A stretch of 33,112 nt of DNA from CAYGZL01 sp964354345 (GCA_964354345.1 CAYGZL010000031.1:1-33112), one strand, 5' to 3'. Positions 22,501-31,283 are shown, counted from the stretch's first letter. Notes: generated by a model not told the origin, from the letters alone. Numbers and translations are program-made.

Positions 22501-23921
22501 AGACATCGGGTGGATCATTGGATGCAGCCAATATTCTCAAGCCAGCCCTGGCGCGCGGCGACCTACATTGCATCGGTGCAACAACGCCCGAGGAATTTGG
22601 GCGCTCCATCGAAAAAGATAAGGCGTTAGAACGGCGTTTCCAGCCTATCTATGTAAATGACCTTTCCCCGGAAGCAACGATCGAAGTGTTGCGGGTTTTG
22701 AAACCAAAGTATGAAAGTTATTACCAGGTAACGATTCAAGAACAGGTTATAGAGTTGGTAGTCCAGCTTACAATGGAATATTTACCGAACCGCCACCAAC
22801 CGGATAAAGCCATTGACCTGCTCGAAGAGACCTGTGTGCATGTCAATACGCGCCAGTACCGGAGTTCATCGATGGGGGCGCCTCAGGAAGTGGCTCTCGA
22901 TGCCAATGTAATTACACCACGGGCGATTGTTGATGTTCTATCCACTTGGACGGGCATTCCGATTGGCGATCTATCGGTCGAAGCGGGTGAACGTCTGGCT
23001 GATTTGGAGAAAAACCTCTCAGCCATCATTCTGGGTCAGGCTGAAGCGATTAAGTCTGCCTCGCATGCATTACTGATCGGCAAGGTTGGGTTACGCCCAC
23101 CTCATCGTCCCTTAGCAGTTTTGCTATTTACCGGCCCGAGCGGTGTGGGTAAAACGGCGTTGGCTTTTGCCATGGCCAAGGAAGCCTTCGGAACAGAAGA
23201 TGCGCTCTTCCGCCTGGATATGTCGGAATTCTCTGAGCAGCACAGTGTGGCGAAATTAACTGGTGCGCCGCCTGGCTATATAGGATACGAACAAGAAGGT
23301 TTGCTTACTGGATATCTCCGCCACAATTCACAAGGGATTGTCCTGTTCGATGAAATTGAGAAGGCACACATCTCGGTTTTTGATTTATTCTTGCAGCTTT
23401 TTGATGCTGGACGGCTGACCGATTCGCAAGGCCGGGTGGCGAATGCGCAGAATTTCCTTTACATCTTGACTTCGAATGTGGCGCTGGGTATTCACGCCAA
23501 AGCAGAAATTGGTTTTGTACCCCAGCGGCAGAAATCAGCTTTACCCAGCCGGCAAGAAGTGATGACCGCCCTGGCTGCCCATTTCAGGGTCGAATTCCTC
23601 AACCGCCTGGACGAAGTTATCGTCTTTCAACCGCTCGATCTAGAAGTCGCTCTGCAAATCACCTGGTTGAAACTACGTGAAATCCAGGAGCGGTTGCGCA
23701 GCCGAGGGGTGACCCTTGAGTTTGATCAAGGCGTCGCCGAGTTAATCACCCGTTTGGGTTTCAGCCAGGAATTTGGCGCCCGGAATTTGCAGCGCACGAT
23801 TGACCAAATTCTTAGCCAGCCTCTCAGCGAGTTAATTGTACGCCAGAAGAAAGGCGCTTATATTTGCAAAGTCGCTGAAGATCAATTGATTCTTGAACCG
23901 CTTGCTGCGGCAGTGAGTTGA
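19515..23921 (+). CDS. CHAT protease fused to Clp-type AAA+ unfoldase
   Basis: A 1468-residue protein in three parts. (1) Residues about 1-345 are a CHAT caspase-like protease with the expected dyad: His204 in HYAGHARYD and Cys244 in FLNACGTDAG, followed by SLAEAFIRGGARAVIATRWPV. (2) Residues about 346-860 contain three copies of a Clp-N-like repeat, each opening with LF-x-DG-x-(L/V)N (near 346, 507 and 690). (3) Two AAA+ modules: D1 Walker A GEAGVGKT (916-923) and Walker B FFDE (Asp986); D2 Walker A GPSGVGKT (1207-1214) and Walker B LFDE (Asp1279). There is no long ClpB-type coiled-coil domain between them. An IGF tripeptide (1332-1334) lies where ClpA/ClpC/ClpX carry the ClpP-docking loop. 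It would unfold proteins and cleave them itself, hand them to ClpP, or use ATPase state to gate CHAT activity. Confidence 0.9.
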   Translation: MDKLAILNIYHDEKSYRFRLEQNFNPDNLNPGCTEYICSIPSQERRQLRNEIQQSAQGVLGAVELRRLGRLMFSQLLPEGIQQSLWNLDIPLAISTDDPGMPWEIIHNGQDFLCQKIAIGRQLVTGARHKQAEAKSSKGPAFLLISNPRGDLPESEEEANHIAEMLASKKISPVIFSGNQAGLIPVQVEIQDGDKYIGIHYAGHARYDSRTGEYGLLLANQSRLTASRIQNILCGQPVIFLNACGTDAGQKPRSRNADWQVSESLAEAFIRGGARAVIATRWPVADKNAALFSKHFYQFTLNEGCSIGESMRRTCLLFSSSFPGDLTWSAFVLYGDPRIHLLEPRELFLQDGHLNRNRFDATTQRAVEDLKMEAMLTGCHSIEPIHLLIVLTKIPGGLTEKALVALGKSAKSVRDGLRTEIHQEDFGTRYEGASSIFRANFTDESSQILISADRTAQEVESGLIGEAHLLKALIHDANPIIAQVLKKQGIRLENLDMTNPQEPEKNELFLPDGQVNLTKLTPSAQAILNGLVDIASQLGSGFLGTSHFLVALVANSQRLRQSLSVSGLNVETVVGQMRKDLPQGKKAGVRQSLVKNSFSPHMQTILSAADELANQSTPALVDDQHLARAYADNPEANSLALLEKVKLSPAQLVAFIEQPLQPTKDKGEAASTPAESGVPEPADSVGKNAGLFWPDGSLNFAVFDPSGKQVFELAAVEAQRSGQLIINTAHFFIGLTYVEGGATATGFAAQQISPSQVRKALRTVMDKMQPLPAPPPLTNRSIAPRVQELLKIAWELCASEAGGGRKIDERGLLAGFLLVKGSSTAQALASMGLQWPPLIAAAGLEGVPEVERGHSDQGYREGAVGQKVLLIDKIGRDLTQAARDGKLDQIIGRKDEIQRLVQTLSRQKKNNAIVIGEAGVGKTAIVEGLAQRIAEGKVPPQLKDRRIIEIPIASLSAGTQYRGQFEERLETLVAEAKQTGVILFFDEIHTLIGVGQTSGGSLDAANILKPALARGDLHCIGATTPEEFGRSIEKDKALERRFQPIYVNDLSPEATIEVLRVLKPKYESYYQVTIQEQVIELVVQLTMEYLPNRHQPDKAIDLLEETCVHVNTRQYRSSSMGAPQEVALDANVITPRAIVDVLSTWTGIPIGDLSVEAGERLADLEKNLSAIILGQAEAIKSASHALLIGKVGLRPPHRPLAVLLFTGPSGVGKTALAFAMAKEAFGTEDALFRLDMSEFSEQHSVAKLTGAPPGYIGYEQEGLLTGYLRHNSQGIVLFDEIEKAHISVFDLFLQLFDAGRLTDSQGRVANAQNFLYILTSNVALGIHAKAEIGFVPQRQKSALPSRQEVMTALAAHFRVEFLNRLDEVIVFQPLDLEVALQITWLKLREIQERLRSRGVTLEFDQGVAELITRLGFSQEFGARNLQRTIDQILSQPLSELIVRQKKGAYICKVAEDQLILEPLAAAVS

Positions 23922-23942
23922 GGAGATCAACGAATTCTACGC

Positions 23943-23948
23943 TATAAT
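23943..23948 (+). promoter_or_regulatory. Possible internal -10 box before the kinase gene
   Basis: A perfect TATAAT lies 29 bases before the kinase start in a 56-base gap. Upstream, TTGAGG (23918-23923) is 19 bases away, which is longer than ideal. It may allow extra transcription of the kinase and downstream genes. Confidence 0.3.
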
Positions 23949-23977
23949 GAGCGGAAAATTAAAATTGGGAGGTCCTC

Positions 23978-25333
23978 ATGGAGAGGCATGCGAGAGATAG
24001 AGAGCTAAAGGCCGGTGAAATTATCTGGCAATATGAAATCGAGCGGCTCTTAGGTAAAGGAGCGTTCGGTGATGTCTATCTTGCCCATCATGTTCAAATG
24101 AGGAGGAGGTTCGTTGCGCTTAAGCGCCTGCGGATGAGCGCCGCCAGCGAACCCATCATTCAGCGTTTCCGGAATGAAGCTTTTGCCATGGGCGAGCTGT
24201 ACCATCCCAATGTGCTGTTGATCTTCGAGTTAATCGAGCCGGATAAGTATCCCAACGTGGACAGTTATTACATCGTGATGGAGTATCTGGACGGCGGAAC
24301 CTTAAGGGATTGGCTGGAGCACAATGATCCGGCTGAGGTAGAAGTGGGAGAGAATTTCCGGATTGTGAAGGATATCCTGCGCGGGTTAGCGGTGGCGCAC
24401 CAGGAAAAAATATACCATCGCGACATCAAACCCGAGAATATCTTGCTAAGTTCGGATGGATCAATGGTCAAGATTGGCGACTGGGGATTGGCTCACCTGG
24501 AAGATTTTCGGATGACGCATTTGGGTGACATTATCGGCACACTCGCCTATATGGCTCCTGAACAGGCCAGCGGTAAGTCGGCTAAAGTAGATGGTCGTGC
24601 CGATCTCTACTCCGTGGGGGTGATGCTATACGAGATGGTTACCGGTAATATGTGCCTTGATTTCAATAGCATTGGCAGGAAAGCCCTCCAAAAACTGAAG
24701 GACCAGAAACCAGATGATTATAATAGCCCCCAGATGCAGTATATTACCAAGCAAAATGCATATTTACGGGCAATCGCCAATGATAAACGCATAGACCCCA
24801 TTACTTTTGTGCCTGATCTGTTGCCCCCTTTCCGGGAGTTGCTGCAGAAATCAGTCGAGGTTGACCCGGCACAGCGTTTCCAAACCGCAGAGGAATTTGC
24901 TAACAACCTTGATCGGGTGTTAAAACTCCAACTGACTGGAACAATTAGGGCACCTGGTCGCACCACCAGTTACGATGAACGGTTTTCGAAAGTTGCCAGT
25001 TTACTCAACGAAGCGCGCCTGCATCGCCAGGAACGCGCCTTTAGCAAAGCGGTTGGGCTACTTCAAGAGGCCTGCCGTCTGATTACAGGTGATGCCGGAG
25101 TTTGCTTGGAGCTGGCACGCATCTACAACTTGATGGAGCGCAAGGAGGATGCTATTAAAATTCTTGAGGAGGCTGTGCGACAGAATCCTGAAAACCATGT
25201 CCTCTTGCGCAGTCTCGGGATGACTTACATGAGCAGGGATCGTGTTAAGGCCCTGGAGTTCTTAAAAAAGTCGCTCAAATTAAACCCCAATCAACCCCAG
25301 GTCGAAGCGTTGATTCACAGGTTATCTGACTGA
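23978..25333 (+). CDS. Hanks-type Ser/Thr protein kinase with C-terminal TPRs
   Basis: A 451-residue soluble kinase. Residues 20-330 hold the catalytic domain: glycine loop GKGAFGDV (26-33), Lys49 in VALK, Glu67 in the C-helix, HRDIKPEN (147-154, catalytic Asp149), magnesium motif DWG (168-170) in place of DFG, and APE (193-195). All catalytic residues are present, so it should be active. Residues about 340-451 form TPR-like helices (EACRLITGDAGVCLELARIYNLMERKEDAIKILEEAVRQNPEN). Unlike many bacterial kinases there is no membrane helix. GGGAGG at 23967-23972 serves the ATG. It follows the CHAT-Clp gene and precedes a TPR membrane protein by 12 bases; phosphorylation of cluster members is a natural guess. 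Confidence 0.92.
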   Translation: MERHARDRELKAGEIIWQYEIERLLGKGAFGDVYLAHHVQMRRRFVALKRLRMSAASEPIIQRFRNEAFAMGELYHPNVLLIFELIEPDKYPNVDSYYIVMEYLDGGTLRDWLEHNDPAEVEVGENFRIVKDILRGLAVAHQEKIYHRDIKPENILLSSDGSMVKIGDWGLAHLEDFRMTHLGDIIGTLAYMAPEQASGKSAKVDGRADLYSVGVMLYEMVTGNMCLDFNSIGRKALQKLKDQKPDDYNSPQMQYITKQNAYLRAIANDKRIDPITFVPDLLPPFRELLQKSVEVDPAQRFQTAEEFANNLDRVLKLQLTGTIRAPGRTTSYDERFSKVASLLNEARLHRQERAFSKAVGLLQEACRLITGDAGVCLELARIYNLMERKEDAIKILEEAVRQNPENHVLLRSLGMTYMSRDRVKALEFLKKSLKLNPNQPQVEALIHRLSD

Positions 25334-25345
25334 TAGGACGGGATT

Positions 25346-28300
25346 ATGAATTTTAATGAAAATGTCCTACCGTGGATCATATTTTTTGGAATTGTTGTAC
25401 TTTTCCAGTACTGGCTTCTGAAATCACGGCTATCGACGCGCCAAAATGAATGGAATATATTTTTCGTCTTGTTAATGGGCCTGGGCGTCGGTATCGCCGG
25501 CTCGGCACTGTTGAGTAACGTTCCATCGTTGAGAATGCTGGTTTATTTCTCCAATGCTTATGGACGATTATTTAACGGCATGTCGTTGAATCTCAACCTT
25601 TTACGGCAGAACCTTGAAGTTTATTTCCTGGGCATCGCCGGCTTCCTGGTAATCCATTTTGTCCTATTTGCCTTCCCTTACCTGTTATCGGTGCGAATTC
25701 CTAGCATGAGGCCACGTAACTTCTGGGGTCGTTGTATTTCCTTCAATCTGCTGTATTTCGGTTCATTAAACCTGATCAGATTATTAGCGACCCAATCGGA
25801 CCTGCTCAACCCGTACAATTACCCCAACCTTGGATTTTATGGTCTGGCTTTAAGAAACCAGGTAAACCCGGCTTACGCGGCGCTCGCCCTGACGGCGATC
25901 AGCCTGGCGTATGATTTATTCAAGTATTTTGATGAGAAGAAGCCACGTTTTTCTTGGACTACACTGGCTGTGATCGGTGGTTATTGGTATTGGATTTATC
26001 ATCAGATCGGCAATCATTGGATGGCGTTTGCCGGCGCAGGTCTGGCCTGGACCTGGTTTGGCGCCCGCTGGACCACCTGGTTACTCAAGGATCACAAGCT
26101 CCAGCGCCTGCTATATTGGGTGGTGAGTGATCTGGGCGGCGTTCTAATCCTGGTCGGATCCTGGCTCTACTGGCATAACGGTTGGTTATCTTTGTTGCTG
26201 TTTATCGGCAGCAGCATCCTATATGCGGTGCTTGTATATTCCCTTTCGTTCCAACTCTTCCCGGTTGTGGCGCGCCAGGCATGGATAGAAAATTACCGCA
26301 ACGCCGGTCAAAAAGATCAGGCTGAACGCCTGGAAGTTGAGCTGAGGCGTGTGGAAGCTGAGGCTGTGCGGAAGCGGACTCTCCGTCAGTTCAGACGACA
26401 CCAAAATTGGTTTATCAAAGCCGAAGTCGCTCGCCGCGGCCGGCAACCTGACCGGGCTTTGCAATTACTGGCTCAGGTGATCACGCCGTTGGAAAAAATA
26501 TCTTCTCTATCCAATGAGCAAAAGCTCTTGTTGGGATCGGCCTACCAGGCACGCGCAAAAGTCCGGTTGGCTCAGGGCAAAATTGCTGAAACCGAAGCCG
26601 ACCTGAAGCGCGCTAAAGCCTATATATCACCTGATCTGGAATTAATGGGTGGTCTGGTTGAGTACATGGCCGACCATAATGTCCGAACAAACACGGCGTT
26701 TGAATATTACCGTCAATATCTGAAGATGCGCCAGGGGCAGGCAGTCGATAATCGTTCCCGGAAGGTCATTGCTCAGCTTGAGGTGTTCTGCCAAATCCAA
26801 AAAGATACTTCAGTCAATCAGGCGGCTGCGATGCAAGAGACCGCCAGACTGGTAATTGCTACCGACAGTCGCGTCGCCTGGGCGCACCGTGTCTGCGGGC
26901 AGGCGGCGATTTTGTTGGGTAATTGGGATGAGGCGTTGGTCGAGTTAGAGACTGCCCATTCGATTGATGCCAATGATAAGACAACCCATATCGCTTTGGG
27001 GGAGGTTTATCATCATTTTGGCCGATTGAATGATACTCGCCGATCCTTCGAAGAGGCGTTGCGCCTGGATGCCAACTTGCCGGCAGTGGCGTACCAATTG
27101 GGTATGCTGCTGCTCGATGAGTACCCGAGGCCCTCGCCAGAAGATCTCAAAGTGTCTGTCCAATGGCTTGAGCATGCGGCTTCGAAAGAGCCCCGCAATG
27201 TGCAATACCATTATGACCTGGCCCGGGCACAGGCCAGAGTTGGTAATGGAAAAGCTGCGCGCGCGACATTACTCAAAACCCTAAAACTAAACGCTGAGTT
27301 TATCCCGGCCCATCGCATGCTGGCTGACTTACTGTTTGACCTGGCTGATTATGCGGAGGCACTGCCTCATTATCGAAAGGCTGCGACAGTTAAACCGGTT
27401 GACCCGGCGGTTCAGGTCAGGTTGGGGACTTGTCTGGCGGAGACCAAGGAATTCGCTGAGGCAACCGTTTTATTATCGCCTTTGGTGCAAGAACTGCCAG
27501 AAGGGTTGCTACCACTCGGGCGTGCCCATCTGGGGTTAGGGGAATATAAAAAAGCGGCGGATTTACTCCGCCGGTACCTGGACAAGAAACCAGACAGCGC
27601 TCCCGCCTGTTATTACCTGGGTTGCGCCCTGGCCTGGTTGGGCTCCACGGTTGACCCGGCCAACTATCAGGAAGCGCGAGCCTGGTTCGATAAAGCCAGT
27701 AAATTGGATTCTAGCCTGGCGCCGAAAACCTATCTCCAAATCGGTCATCTCTTACTGCGCGGTCACAGTATCCCGGAAGCCATCCGATATTATGAAACCG
27801 CTGTGCGTAGCCCGGAGGTTGCCCTGGAAGCGACGGTGGCCATGGCGCGTGCGCTGCTGGCCAGTGATCGGGCGGATGCGGCCCAGAAAGCGATTGATAA
27901 GCTCAACCAGGAACAACGCGAGCAAGGGCAGGTCCAATATGTATTGGGCCTGGCGGCTGAACTGCAGGATAATTTTGACCTGGCCGAGAGAGCCTACCGG
28001 GTTGCAAAGGCTTTTGGACTGTTGGGTGTAATTCTATATCGCAAAGGAAAAGCCAAAGAAGCCCTCGAAATGTTGCAAAAAGCCCGTGAGGCTGGCGAAA
28101 ATAGCGACCGGATCCTGTATTACTCGGGTCTGGCGAAGATCGATTGTAACGATCTGGCCGGCGCCAAGGCAGACTGGGAGCTGCTGGCGAAACGCTACCC
28201 GGATGACCGCCGGCTGGCTTCGAATATTACGCGCTTGTGGTACCTGATTGGCTGCGGTTATTATCGCAACGCTGAGTTTGTGCAGGCCGCCCAGGCCTGG

Positions 28301-28744
28301 GAGAATTTTTACCAGGCCTACGCCTCCGATGACTTGACACGCCAGGGCCTGGCGCAGATGTACCTGCTGGCCGCTTATTTCGGTAAAACGAAAGCTGAAA
28401 CAGGCCGCTTCCTGACTCGAGCAAAGGAATTGGGGGCTGATTCTTACCTGTGCGATAGCCTGGTCGTTCATAAATTACTTCAGGAACACGACCTGGCCGC
28501 AGGCATCCAGGGGATGAAAAGGTTAGAAGCTCAGAATGGCGCGGATCCGGTGCTGTTATATAACTATGGATTGGCTTGCCTGCTTAATGGTGACCTGGAT
28601 GGGGCAGTCAAGCGATTGGACCAGGCTCGTAAAAACAGCGCCGGCGATTTGCAAACTCAAAGCACCTGGGCGTTAGCGGCCAGCCTGGCCGAGCAGCAGG
28701 AATGGAGCCAGGCGGCCGGCCTTCTGGCTGACCTGGGATATTAA
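25346..28744 (+). CDS. Polytopic membrane protein with long TPR array
   Basis: A 1132-residue protein. Residues 1-320 contain about eight or nine hydrophobic helices (for example WIIFFGIVVLFQYWLL, LGIAGFLVIHFVLFAFPYLL, VVSDLGGVLILVGSWLYW, LLLFIGSSILYAVLVYSL). A basic, coiled-coil-like stretch (AERLEVELRRVEAEAVRKRTLRQFRR) follows, and the rest is a continuous superhelix of many TPRs (ALVELETAHSIDANDKTTHIALGEVYHHFG and similar units). It would anchor a large scaffold at the inner face of the membrane. No enzymatic motif is visible in the membrane part. Its stop is seven bases before the next TPR gene, so the two are surely co-expressed. It probably assembles the kinase, chaperone or protease components at the membrane. 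Confidence 0.8.
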   Translation: MNFNENVLPWIIFFGIVVLFQYWLLKSRLSTRQNEWNIFFVLLMGLGVGIAGSALLSNVPSLRMLVYFSNAYGRLFNGMSLNLNLLRQNLEVYFLGIAGFLVIHFVLFAFPYLLSVRIPSMRPRNFWGRCISFNLLYFGSLNLIRLLATQSDLLNPYNYPNLGFYGLALRNQVNPAYAALALTAISLAYDLFKYFDEKKPRFSWTTLAVIGGYWYWIYHQIGNHWMAFAGAGLAWTWFGARWTTWLLKDHKLQRLLYWVVSDLGGVLILVGSWLYWHNGWLSLLLFIGSSILYAVLVYSLSFQLFPVVARQAWIENYRNAGQKDQAERLEVELRRVEAEAVRKRTLRQFRRHQNWFIKAEVARRGRQPDRALQLLAQVITPLEKISSLSNEQKLLLGSAYQARAKVRLAQGKIAETEADLKRAKAYISPDLELMGGLVEYMADHNVRTNTAFEYYRQYLKMRQGQAVDNRSRKVIAQLEVFCQIQKDTSVNQAAAMQETARLVIATDSRVAWAHRVCGQAAILLGNWDEALVELETAHSIDANDKTTHIALGEVYHHFGRLNDTRRSFEEALRLDANLPAVAYQLGMLLLDEYPRPSPEDLKVSVQWLEHAASKEPRNVQYHYDLARAQARVGNGKAARATLLKTLKLNAEFIPAHRMLADLLFDLADYAEALPHYRKAATVKPVDPAVQVRLGTCLAETKEFAEATVLLSPLVQELPEGLLPLGRAHLGLGEYKKAADLLRRYLDKKPDSAPACYYLGCALAWLGSTVDPANYQEARAWFDKASKLDSSLAPKTYLQIGHLLLRGHSIPEAIRYYETAVRSPEVALEATVAMARALLASDRADAAQKAIDKLNQEQREQGQVQYVLGLAAELQDNFDLAERAYRVAKAFGLLGVILYRKGKAKEALEMLQKAREAGENSDRILYYSGLAKIDCNDLAGAKADWELLAKRYPDDRRLASNITRLWYLIGCGYYRNAEFVQAAQAWENFYQAYASDDLTRQGLAQMYLLAAYFGKTKAETGRFLTRAKELGADSYLCDSLVVHKLLQEHDLAAGIQGMKRLEAQNGADPVLLYNYGLACLLNGDLDGAVKRLDQARKNSAGDLQTQSTWALAASLAEQQEWSQAAGLLADLGY

Positions 28745-28751
28745 AGAAACC

Positions 28752-30521
28752 ATGGTGAGGGCGATGCAACCACAATCAGACAATCCAGCCGTACTCATTT
28801 CCTCTGGGAATACTCGCCTGGCGGTGAGTGTTTTGATTCAAAATAACCAAATTGAACGGGCGCGCCAGGTGGTCAAAAACTCAAAAGACGCTCAGGCGCA
28901 CGTCATTCTGGGCAATGCTTATCTGTCCAAAGGACAGTATGACCAGGCCAGGGTCGAATATCGTACAGCCATAAAGCTGGAACCTCAAAACAAGGAGGCG
29001 CGCAGCCAGGGAGTTGGCTTGCTGCTCTTCCTGGCCGCTCAACAAGTCAAGGAGAAAGCCTGGGAAAAGGCGTTAGGCCTGCTCAGAGAGGCCGTGGAAA
29101 TCGATCCGGCGAACTCAACTTTACAGCGTTACCAGTTATCAATCGACGCGATGTCCGTCATGCAAGGTTTATCGATCGACCACCTGGATCGGGTGATCCC
29201 TGTTTTAGAGGAAAGACAGTCCAAGGAACCGGCTCGCGGCGACCTGGCGCACCTGATAGCGATGTTGGCGCATCGCCAGGCGATTGAGCTTCAAGAAAAG
29301 GCTGATTTTCAGGCCAGTGAGGCGGCCTGGAAGCTGGCGATTGCCAACTGGGGAGTGGTGATTGAGGCTGATGAGTATTGGCGCAAGTGGGCGACGGCGC
29401 GCCAGGCGGTCTATGCGATTGATGATAAGCCCATTGCATCAGAAGAGTTGGATAAGATGCGCCGGCAAACGATCAAGGAGAACATTCGCGAAGTGCACCA
29501 GCAATATGTCCAGCTCTATACGCAGGCGGGTCAAGTCGATATAGCGCGCAGCCATCGTCGGCTGCGTGGCTTGTGGACGCTCGAGCTGGCAACGGCTCGT
29601 TCGCTACACGACACCCGCGATTTTCTGACCGGGCGAGGCAAGAAGCCGGTTTTACCGGTGGTCTGCGGACCACTGATGTGGGATCGCCTGGGGATGAAAG
29701 ATAAAGTCAAAAGCCTGGCCCAGGAGGCGCTCAAGCTCGACTCGTCTTACAAGCCAGCCAAGGATTTGCTGGATGCCCTTTCAGCGATTGGACTGGGACG
29801 GGTGTTCCTGAATGAAGGCCAGTTGGATGAGGCGATCGCTGCCCTGGAAGAGTATTTGAAAGCTAATCCAAAAGATCCGGCCGCGCGCGCCATGATTGCC
29901 CAGGCGTTGCTCGATAAATCGCAGACCCTGCCTCAAACCGGTTGGAAAGAAGCCCTGGATCTGGCGAAACGAGCCAAACAATACGGCGCCACCGAAGAGC
30001 AGTGCCAGGAGTATATTGGTAAAGTGGTGCTGAACCGAATCAGAGAGTTGGAGGGAAAGGACGATCAAATCGAACAGGTGTTACGCCAGGCGCTGGCGCA
30101 ATCGCCTGGTAACCGGTTACTCAAGGATCGTTACGCCGACCTGGTGGTCAGCCGGACGACGAAATATATTGAAAAGGAACTGGCGGGTTCACCTGATGTG
30201 GACCGGATTGTAACGATTTTTGGCCGGGCTGAGACAATGTTTGCTGATGCAGATAAGGTGGCCGGACCCAACCACCCGACGATTCAAAAGCAAATGCGCG
30301 ATCTGCGCGAGGTGCACGCCAAGGCATTAAATAGCATGGCGGTTGATCTATTCAACAAGGCGGCTCAAAACGTCCAGTATAATCGTTATTCAGCTTGTGA
30401 GCAGTTAAAGCAAGCCGAGCGTTTATGCGAGCAAGCCAAACAGCTGGATCCATCCAATCGAACGGTTCAGGAGAACCTGGAACAGGTCCGGCGCGCAAAA
30501 ACCATGCTTAACTGCTATTGA
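28752..30521 (+). CDS. Soluble TPR-repeat protein
   Basis: A 589-residue protein made almost wholly of helical repeats. Clear TPR units include AHVILGNAYLSKGQYDQARVEYRTAIKLEPQN (near residues 50-80) and VFLNEGQLDEAIAALEEYLKANPKDPAARAMIAQALL (near 355-390). The stretch between them is helical but more diverged. No signal peptide, membrane segment or enzyme motif is visible. ATG 28752 is used here; ATG 28764, with GAGG four bases upstream, is also possible. It is the third TPR-containing product in a row and probably a cytosolic partner of the preceding membrane protein. Confidence 0.78.
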   Translation: MVRAMQPQSDNPAVLISSGNTRLAVSVLIQNNQIERARQVVKNSKDAQAHVILGNAYLSKGQYDQARVEYRTAIKLEPQNKEARSQGVGLLLFLAAQQVKEKAWEKALGLLREAVEIDPANSTLQRYQLSIDAMSVMQGLSIDHLDRVIPVLEERQSKEPARGDLAHLIAMLAHRQAIELQEKADFQASEAAWKLAIANWGVVIEADEYWRKWATARQAVYAIDDKPIASEELDKMRRQTIKENIREVHQQYVQLYTQAGQVDIARSHRRLRGLWTLELATARSLHDTRDFLTGRGKKPVLPVVCGPLMWDRLGMKDKVKSLAQEALKLDSSYKPAKDLLDALSAIGLGRVFLNEGQLDEAIAALEEYLKANPKDPAARAMIAQALLDKSQTLPQTGWKEALDLAKRAKQYGATEEQCQEYIGKVVLNRIRELEGKDDQIEQVLRQALAQSPGNRLLKDRYADLVVSRTTKYIEKELAGSPDVDRIVTIFGRAETMFADADKVAGPNHPTIQKQMRDLREVHAKALNSMAVDLFNKAAQNVQYNRYSACEQLKQAERLCEQAKQLDPSNRTVQENLEQVRRAKTMLNCY

Positions 30522-30540
30522 AATTTACTGGAGACTGCTG

Positions 30541-31272
30541 ATGATCCAAAAAAGACGCTTCAATCATGGCAAAGTAGTGGTTACCTTCACCTTAGAAGGC
30601 CGGCCGAATGCACGGCAGGCGCACCTGGTGGGTAGTTTTAATAACTGGAATACAACGGCTGCGCCAATGACTCGCCAGGGCGATCGGTGGAGCGCCCGCC
30701 TGGAGCTGGATGATGGTCGCTCCTATGAATATCTCTACCTGGTAGACGGCAGGGAGTATCTTCCAGATCCTCAGGCAGACGGCAGCGTACGCAACAACCA
30801 TGGGAGCGTCAATTCCCTGGTCAACCTGCTGGCGGTAAAAAATCCCTATGCTCGTACGCCCTACGATCGCCTCTCAGAACCTGACATCCCCACGATTGGT
30901 GTGCTTACCCCGAACGCCAGCCAGGCCGATGTGCAGAGGCAACGCGCCAGGGTGCTGGTGCACCGCAGAGGGCAAGGAGCCGCAGCAGTCAAAGACGTAA
31001 CCGATGCGGCTCATCGGTTGGGATACCCGGATCGCGTCCAGGTGGATGCTTTCCTGGTCAGCACTTTATCTGACACGGGCGATCTGGACGAACTCGCCAA
31101 GACCAATACTGCGCCGCCGCAGGCCAAGATGGATAAGGTTGACTGTTCTGGTTTGACCTTTTGGATCCAGGAGCCGGTAGAGCAGGTGGAGCTGCAAAAT
31201 ATTGTATTGAGTCCCCTGACTAATTTCGATGACCCACGCAGCGATTTGTTGGCGGTTAATTTCGATAAATAA
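30541..31272 (+). CDS. Protein with AMPK-type glycogen-binding domain (CBM48-like)
   Basis: A 243-residue protein. Residues about 10-90 match the AMPK-beta/isoamylase N-terminal carbohydrate-binding fold: VVVTFTLEGRPNARQAHLVGSFNNWN, then DRWSARLELDDGRSYEYLYLVDGREYLPDP and a late N-N-H-G segment. Trp36 (in FNNWN) and Trp50 correspond to the two sugar-stacking tryptophans of the family. The C-terminal 150 residues are unrecognised. There is no catalytic domain, signal peptide or membrane segment. It is 11 bases before the GrpE-like gene. In this context the domain may bind glycogen or, as in some relatives, serve as a protein-interaction module; the sequence does not decide. Confidence 0.8.
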   Translation: MIQKRRFNHGKVVVTFTLEGRPNARQAHLVGSFNNWNTTAAPMTRQGDRWSARLELDDGRSYEYLYLVDGREYLPDPQADGSVRNNHGSVNSLVNLLAVKNPYARTPYDRLSEPDIPTIGVLTPNASQADVQRQRARVLVHRRGQGAAAVKDVTDAAHRLGYPDRVQVDAFLVSTLSDTGDLDELAKTNTAPPQAKMDKVDCSGLTFWIQEPVEQVELQNIVLSPLTNFDDPRSDLLAVNFDK

Positions 31273-31283
31273 AGGAATGGTGC

